64,000 bases of DNA from the NCBI GenBank assembly GCA_963971425.1, contig OZ020518.1, positions 6,427,989 to 6,491,988 of the forward strand, given 5' to 3'. The translations under genes were made by a program, and so were the position numbers. Under the pieces are notes generated by a model, which saw only the letters and a program-made list of their open reading frames with translations, ran no database searches and was not told the DNA's origin. Positions 57,010 through 64,000 of the stretch are shown one piece after another (the stretch's first letter is position 1; the number at the start of each line of letters is the position of its first letter). The stretch comes from Bryoerythrophyllum caledonicum. Taxonomy: Eukaryota; Streptophyta; Bryopsida; Pottiales; Pottiaceae.

Positions 57010-57900
57010 GCGGGCCACAAATACCACAAAGGAACGTAAAGCTTCCATGCATCCATTTGTTCGCCCGCTACCTAGTAATCTTGTTGATGTCATTGAAACT
57101 TGCAAGAGATTCAAAATCATTCAAAAATTGTCGATCAAACGGAGAATCAAATAAGAAGCCACCATCAACTATGAAGACAATCTTTCGGGATCAAGTGGAG
57201 CTGAAATAAAAGGAGGCAGCAATTACGAACTTCCTACCGACGTGAATGAGTAGGAAAATTTGGCCTATTTATGTAGTATGCGTTCACCGCACTTATTTTT
57301 ACTGCAAATAGTGTAGTTCAAGTTCATGGAACTTTATAGTCATACCGCGGATGCATTAAAAGCTCCTATTGTCTCAATTGATTTTTGGATTTATTCCAAA
57401 TATCAATAAAAATATTTCACATATGCACAAGTTATATATCCATTTCTTTTGCTATTCTATTGTCTTGTGTTTTGTGTTGGATTTAGTCATCCCCTACAAA
57501 TGACATAAACATGACATTCTTGTTGTGTACCGAATGAACTTCGAGTTTGCAATTTACTATTTATTTCACTACTTCGCATTCACCTGATGTACTACAACAT
57601 TTCTAACATCCACATACAATTGAAGAATTAACAAGTGGACAATATATCTTACAAACTGTAAACCTTTATTTCAAAAAGTATGCCCCACCATGGCATGCTT
57701 CCAACTTCTTGCCACACCATTCCTTGAACAACAACTACGCTAAGCTTTACGTTCATCTATCCCATTCTACTACCTTGAAGAAGAAAGCTCGTTCGTATGA
57801 TCCGTTCGTGTGCAACTACGAGTCCGCAATCTCTAGCTTGGCCTGATAATCATTCCCCCCTCTTCGTATTCTCGATCTACGACTACAATTTTCCTATGCA
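57010..57900. other. spacer between two facing transposon genes
   Basis: AT-rich and without a gene. The first 150 bp may be the decayed end of the transposase or its 3' untranslated region. Confidence 0.45.
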
Positions 57901-57909
57901 TCTCCGACC

Positions 57910-60900
57910 CTAACTTTCGTCGCTACCATTGCCATCATCCCTCTTATGCTTCCCGCCATGATCCACCTTCTTCGCCGCAAATATTTCCATGGCCTTCTCA
58001 ATTCGTTCCACCATCTTGTTCACAAAATCGTCATTCTTTGGAAATGATACCAATAATTCCCCTTGGAGCTTTTGTAGCACATTCCTCCAATAGCCAATGA
58101 CGTCCTCAATCCTCCGATCAACTACTTGCACCGCATCCCAATAAGAACATTCTACGTCTTTAAAAAAAAACATCTTTCATAGAACACCGTAGTTTTGCGG
58201 CCTCTTCCAGCTTTGCAAGGACTAGCGCTCTTGCCACCAAAGTACAATTGTACTTCTTGTACTCATCTTTCAACTCAACGCTGTTGTCTACTTCATGCCA
58301 CAAATCATCTTCTTTCTTCTCAACTCTCTTTGGAGGAAATCGAAAGGAACACTTGTGCTCAATGCTCTAATGTCCCCCAAAGTTGGGGCGAAACAACTCT
58401 TGTTGCTCGTCATCTTCAATCTCTCGCACCTTTATCTCAACCTCATAGTCTTGTGTCATCCAAAAGAATGGATTACATTCCATCTCATACTCCTCGTATA
58501 GTTGGTGACAAGATAACTCACTATTCAAAATAAGTGGTTTTTCCCACTCACGATAGTTCTGTAATTTCTTCGGAAGTTGATCCAAGGGGAGACTCCATCG
58601 GTTAAACTCGTACCCCGGTGACATAAGATCTCGTATCTCCATCACTTCGTAGAACTTGTGCTAATTGGAGAGCGACACATGGGACAAACCGATTGTATCA
58701 TAGAACTTGCGGAAATGCAAGTAATATGAAAGTTATGGCCACATTGGCCCAACGTATATGCTCCCTCCGGACCGAAATGTTCTTGGCACAAGCTACATTT
58801 GTCGTTAAGCAATGCCGGAACAAGGTCGCAAGTGTGGATTACTCTTCGCAGCGATTCTACAAAATATGATGAGAAGATATTGTAGGGCATCCATTCTTCC
58901 TCCATTTCCAAAGCCCAGTCAATATCATTGTTGTTTCCCTTCCAATGATAGTTTGTGCGATCCATCATCTCCGGTACATCACCCCAAATAGTGACCTTTG
59001 TGGGCTCATGCCCACGTTGTCCAATGAATTTTTTGAATCTTTTCAATGACGTATCCACAAGTTCACATGATTCTTGTGATTTGGCAGCAAACTTTTTGAG
59101 ATCATGTTGTGCTTTCAAGACCATCGTCTCCATGTCCTTGAGGCGATGAACCTAACTCAACCAAGGCATTGTGTTAGCGTTGCATGGTGTGTCGTCCACC
59201 GATCTCAATGTCCTCCGCAATGTCTCTAGTTCGGCTCATGCCTTGTCCCTCTCCTTATTTGCCACCTCCAACTTCTGTGACATCGATTCCATCTCCCCCT
59301 CACATTCTACTATTGCCTTCCCTTCTCCGTGCGCTTCTGGCCGTATTTGGCCACTCCCAACTTATATTGCCAATTCTACAAAAGAAGGTTCGGCCGGTTT
59401 GCTATATTTGATCGGTGAGGCATCATTCTCATCATTCCTTTCAAACTTGGAAAAAAAAAGGTCGTCTGGAGTTTTGGTGTTGCCCTCAATAACTACCACA
59501 TCGACCTCAGGTATCGGCACATTCATCTTCTCTGACATCTTTTTAAGGACTCTCCTACTTGCCTCTACCTGCCGCTTTTTCCCTTCCAATTCACATTTTA
59601 GTTGTCTAGTGAAGGCATCATTTTTTCGGCCTCTTTCTCCAATTCTGTCACTTTCTGTAATAGCGCGACCATGTCTTCTAACATTGGCGTTATACATGAA
59701 GCCAATGTGTTAAAGCCAGCAGCGGCTCGTAGCACACTTAGAGTTATACTTGAAAACGCATGAGCCATATCTAGAAGAGAAGGAGCCATTGCTGCAAGAA
59801 TTTCGGCCACGTCCATCAAATTATGTGCCACTCTAACTACTCCTTTTATTTCGGCAACCTCGCTCTAATCACGTCACAGTTCGACTAGAACATCAAATTC
59901 CTTTGTTTGAACGCACGCTTCAGTCTACTTAACACTCAAGTCGAGCAACTCTTTAAACTTATCATTGTTTGGCATTGTTCTAAGCATTTCTTTAATACCG
60001 GAAATTATACCCTTGTTAATCATCAAGTCATTGGAATTTGGTTCCAAGGTTTCCCGCGTTGAAGTATTTGGCCCGGCATCCATTGTCTTTGGTGCCATGC
60101 CTTCCAAAGTATGAACGTTTGGAACCACGATTTATTCTCTATCCGTATTTTTCCCCCCTTGTTCCGCGTTACCATTGTCTTTACCTCCTACCATCAGAAT
60201 ATTTTGAATATCTGATTGTATGCGGTCTTCTATTGTCCTTTCATCCAAAGAGTCTTTGGGGATCATAGTTAACAATATATTGTCGACCACAATGTCCAAA
60301 TGTTTTTCAGACTCCATCACAACAGCAATCTCCTCCACCAAACGTTGTATTTTCGGCATGGTATCTACTGTGGTCATCCGACGAGGCCTTTTTTTTAACT
60401 CCTCCAAAATATCCTTTGTCAAGGCCGATTCATGATTGAATAAATTGGAAATATGCTTTTAATTTCGCCCAATTTTGAGCGGATATTGTGTAGAAGTCGA
60501 AAACGTGGTCCAGTCCACCTTTCGTTTCAACACGACCTCGGTGTATACCACTGATAGTAGGCTGTAATTGAAAGACCCTTTGATTGTTGAGCGATTCCCA
60601 AACAAAGCCCACCAAACCTCTTCCGCACGATAAATGAAGTGGTCATCTTTGCACATCTACGGCTTGCAAGCAAAGTACGTCGTATGACTTTTGTGGCAAA
60701 CTCTTGGCCAAAGTTAATCGATGTGGTACATTTTCACGTATTTCTTACATATCTTGAATATCCAATAATCCTCCGTTTTAGCCTCCCAACCTTCCTCCGC
60801 TTGAATGTCTTTATTGTCCAAAATCTTCCACTGTAAATCATGAGTAGCACCTTTCTGTTTGATCCTTTTCTTTGACCCTCTCGTTCCAATTTCACTCACA

Positions 60901-60932
60901 TCCTCCACTACGATCCCCTTCTTTGTCGCCAT
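57910..60932 (-). pseudogene. broken second ORF of the hAT element, with RING finger
   Basis: On the minus strand from ATG 60932 a basic start (MATKKGIVVEDVSEIG; GSKKRIKQKG) leads into a tryptophan-containing segment (WKILDNKDIQAEEGWEAKTEDYWIF) that may be Myb/SANT-like. Several short frames follow with stops between them (60422-60132, 59831-59598, 59697-59362). 59133-58642 ends in a RING-type zinc finger, CSLCQEHF…CGHNFHITC…CPMC (about residues 112-155 of that piece). Two more acidic and helical pieces run to 57910. It faces the hAT transposase and lies between the same GC-rich blocks, so it is probably an accessory gene of that element. I do not recognise the family as a whole. Confidence 0.55.
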
Positions 60933-61134
60933 GGTAATGCTTGTTTTAAAAAAAACAAGCACCAACACTCCGGTATTGATTCGAGAATGAATGGTTTGGC
61001 AAAATAAGAAACAAAATATCCGGTCACAATAAAAGGACCCCATCTCCTCACCTACTAGGAGCAACAAGTACAAAAAAATAGTAATTGCAGCACATCCGAC
61101 TCGGCATGAGAGGAGAGGAAGTGAGAAAAAAAGA

Positions 61135-61330
61135 AGCGGCGGTCCGCTAGTATAGGCGGACAGCCGCCTAACCTAACCGGATAGCCGTCCGAATCGTCAG
61201 ATGGCCAATCGGACTAGCCCACCAAGCCGGTGGGCGGCCAATGGCCCAGCCGTCCAAACCGGCCGTCGGCCGAGCGGGGCCGACCACTGGGCTTGGCCGA
61301 CCGCGTTGGCAGGCCGCCCGCCTACAGATG
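61135..61330. repeat. GC-rich right subterminal region of the hAT element
   Basis: Repeated ggccgaccg, gccgtcc and ggcggac motifs, in abrupt contrast with the AT-rich DNA that starts at 61331. It resembles 53800-54075 and 49940-50040 (gatagccgtccg here, aatagccgtccg there). Confidence 0.55.
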
Positions 61331-61398
61331 CCAATTTTTTTTTTTAATCTTCAAAAAAAGTAATGAAAGGAAAAAGGGCTTTCATTTTTTTTGCCAAT

Positions 61399-61623
61399 TT
61401 AATCCCTAAGAGCCCAAGTGTACCTCCGAGATACAAAAATGTATACTTTCACAAACAATTAGCTTGTGATCCGTACAATCAGAATTCACAAAATTTTGAC
61501 GACATTATCTCATATGAGTTTAGAAAGAAATCCTATAGTTACAATTTCAAAAAGTTCTTCTTTGTAGTTATTAATCAACAAAATAGAGATTAATCTAAAA
61601 TTGCTTGGACCATTAGGGGTTAA
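61399..61623. mobile_element. short MITE-A copy
   Basis: 225 bp with ends TTAATCCCTAAGAGCCCAAG and CTTGGACCATTAGGGGTTAA, inverted repeats with four mismatches. It keeps the family termini but only a short interior, so it is an internally deleted derivative. Confidence 0.7.
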
Positions 61624-61679
61624 AGGAGTTGGGAGAATTAATAAAAAACAAGGAAAAAAAAACAAATAAGTATATGAAG

Positions 61680-62215
61680 AGGACAAAAGGAAGAGAGTGA
61701 CAATCTACAAAATTTGAGATCTGAATCAAACCGGAAAGAGAAGGGAGGGAGAGAGAGAGGGACATTTATAAATGTTGATCTTATTTAATTTAGATGGAGT
61801 GAGTGGAGAAGGGAGAGATGGACAATCGTTCAGGAATACCTTAGTTAAATTAGAAGAAGAGGATCCAAGGCAAAAGAATTCCATTTTTTTTTAATTGGAA
61901 GGAGTGGAGAAGAATGCAAAAAATTATAAATAAAAAAAAAAAAGGTTCTTCAAAAAACAAAAATAATAATGGAGGCAAAAGGGAGAGACGGACAAATATG
62001 AATGAAGTCTTCATTAAACTAGAAGGGAAGGAAGAGGGTTTAGGATTTAGGGACAATTATTGATTTAGATATTAAGTAATTTAGAAGGTGTGAGTTTGGG
62101 GAGGAGGATCTCAATTAAAAAAAAAGACAAAAGGAAGAGAGGGACAACCAATTAAAAATTAACTAAACTAGAAGGACAAGAGAACAAGAGAGAGAGGGAC
62201 AATTATGTATGTACA
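61680..62215. repeat. degenerate purine-rich tandem repeat
   Basis: About five loose units of 90-130 bp built on (g)gaagagagggacaa…attaaactagaagg: near 61690, 61750, 61810, 61980, 62120 and 62185. Interrupted by A- and T-runs. Non-coding. Confidence 0.5.
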
Positions 62216-62229
62216 ACTTATTAAATTTG

Positions 62230-62930
62230 TCACATCTTGTTCTCTTTTGTACAAGACGTATTATAAACCTTCTCATTTACCATTTGGATAAACATTCTAA
62301 AAGATATTTAGTGAACAAAAAATTTAAACGTGAATTGGCCTTGTTTGAACCTCCACTCCTTGCACAACTTTATTTGAATACACTACTCCCCTTTTTTACC
62401 TCTACAAATTGGTCTATATGGAATTAACATCATGCTTCATAGAAAAATATAAAATTATGAACTTTTGGATTGTAAAAAGTTTATAGAAAGCGAAGTCAAA
62501 GTCTAGGGTACCAGTCAACAATGGAAGAAAATGAACCATTGTTTTACTTTACACACTATAATCTATCAATCCATGCGGTGGATTGCAACCATAAGAGCAT
62601 GGTGTGTTCATATAGAAGTCTACTTCAGAATCTTATGGTTGAAAATCTAAAGATCACTTAAAAAATGTGATTGCTATGCCTCTTTTTCAATGTGATGGTT
62701 TTGGACTCATTTTTTTAGCTGAATTGGTTGTGTTCCTATAGAGTTTAAGACAAGGGTAAAAGATTTAGACCTTGCATATTACATAAATATGATATGAAGT
62801 GTTGTCAAAGTCTCATGAATATGGATCAACGCAGGGAAGAGAATGAGTTGTTGTTTGGATTGTAAACACCATGATTTATCAATCTGTGCAGTCGATAGGA
62901 ACCAAATGTATATGGCATCTTCAAATAAAT
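62230..62930 (-). mobile_element. decayed MITE-A copy, reverse orientation
   Basis: In reverse complement it reads through family lines such as gaggtaaaaaaggggagtagtgtattcaaat, gtgcaaggagtggaggttc and ccgcatggattgatagattatagtg. Terminal repeats are not preserved. Confidence 0.55.
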
Positions 62931-63915
62931 GATGTTATTAGTAGTACAAAGTTGGTAACATGTCCATAATACATTATAACATAAACATAGCTTACATTCT
63001 TATGCAAATATCATACGTGTATAGGATTTCTATATATTTCTCAAATTGTCTCCACATACAAGATATTATATAGAGTTTTCATTTTTTTTTGTACACAACA
63101 TCCTTTATGTACATGTTGTATTAAGTTTTACTTATCATTGGATGCAAGTTGTATGTGGCTCTTTTTAGATGAATATTGTATATTTTTCATATGAAATCTA
63201 GGGTCTCGTATTTTTCTGATGGAGTTTCCCATGTGGTATTTCTAATTTTTGTAAAAAAAAATTGACGCAAGGAAAATACTGGAACAAAATTGAAAAATCG
63301 ATAACCTTTCTTGTAATAAATATGGAAGCTCAAAACAAAATTGAAAATTACACGGTGACCCTAAACCTTATCTCTTCTATTTGTCAAATTGCTACACTCT
63401 CAAATGGTTTTGTTTGCTGAAATCTTAAAGAAAGAAGGCTATGCTCCATTGCTTACGTACAAATTCTCAAAGTTATTGGACAAGATTCACATGAATTCCC
63501 AAGGATTTTTATCAAACTCATCATATATTATTCATAAAGTAAAAATTGCGGAAATAAAAACGAAAATATTCATCGCATTACACACGAATCAAAAATAAGA
63601 AATCCCACAGATGTGAAAAGGTCTAATTCTCTCGTGGGTTTTATGCACAATACATTTTAGTTTTCCTTGTCATATAAATTTAAACTTTCAGAGTTGTCAA
63701 TTTCATGTTTTTTGGGCGCTTCAAAGTAAAATTGTACTAGTTATCAGCATGAAAAAACCCAAAATCCATGGAAACTTTTGTCATTGTTGTTGGAGGTGCT
63801 CGATATCCAGCCCTTTATCGTATAACGGTCCATTCCATAACCACATTCTCTTTCCACAAATCTTGCAGAAGGTGCATCCATGTTTGATATTCCACAAAAT
63901 GGCATGGATGGTGTT
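62931..63915. other. intergenic DNA, nothing recognised
   Basis: AT-rich. A 69-codon open frame at 63389-63598 (MLHSQMVLFAEILKKEG) has no recognisable family and is not supported as a gene. Confidence 0.4.
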
Positions 63916-64000
63916 TTAACCCATAAAGGACCACGGAGCCTTTAGCTCAAAAACTAGTCCAAAACTGTCACTGTCAAAAAGATGCAATGCAATCACATTT
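63916..64000. mobile_element. MITE-A copy, left end, cut by the window edge
   Basis: Starts TTAACCCATAAAGGACCACGG, matching the left terminus at 2220 (TTAACCCCTAAAGGACC). The rest lies beyond the window. Confidence 0.65.

Overview
The window looks like nuclear DNA of a land plant that makes swimming sperm (a bryophyte, lycophyte or fern; a liverwort-like genome would fit, but the species cannot be fixed from sequence alone). Three things support this: a GRAS-family transcription factor and a plastid-type TPR protein, plant-style GT-AG introns of about 75-300 bp, and a complete gene for axonemal radial spoke protein 9, which seed plants without flagella lack. There are no bacterial-type operons, no rRNA and no intact tRNA gene.

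Layout. 1-5 kb is repeat-rich upstream DNA: a PIF/Harbinger-like MITE, two further MITE families, and a cluster of strong hairpins beside an orphan exon-like fragment. 5-19.2 kb is the gene island. It holds an intronless DEAH-box spliceosomal helicase (PRP2/DHX16 type), a 4-exon strictosidine-synthase-like gene, a 9-exon TPR gene and a 7-exon RSPH9 gene, all on +, then a convergent single-exon GRAS gene (SCL32 type) on -. The four + genes are separate transcription units, not an operon. 19.2-25.5 kb is decayed repeat DNA: MITEs, a foldback element, a Ty1/copia 3' remnant and a tRNA-like SINE.

25.5-45.3 kb is one decayed LINE (endonuclease, reverse transcriptase, RNase H, all on +). It is split by a 13,368-bp insertion at 27070-40437 with 31-bp terminal inverted repeats (30/31 identical) and a 4-bp target duplication (CTAC). 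The insertion carries long, largely uninterrupted ORFs: a 1,076-codon DUF7869-type protein on - with candidate acidic catalytic motifs, and on + a 792-codon ORF with a DGQH motif followed in another frame by a 573-codon ORF. This large transposon is the best candidate for an undescribed system here. An assembly gap of exactly 200 N lies inside it.

45.3-64 kb is more mobile DNA: MITE copies, a broken SWIM-zinc-finger gene, an intact gag-like ORF of 660 codons, a frameshifted hAT transposase with a facing, broken RING-finger ORF between GC-rich flanks, and AT-rich repeats to the window end. A MITE family with ends TTAACCCCTAAGG and probable TA target sites recurs at least seven times across the window, including twice inside the large transposon.
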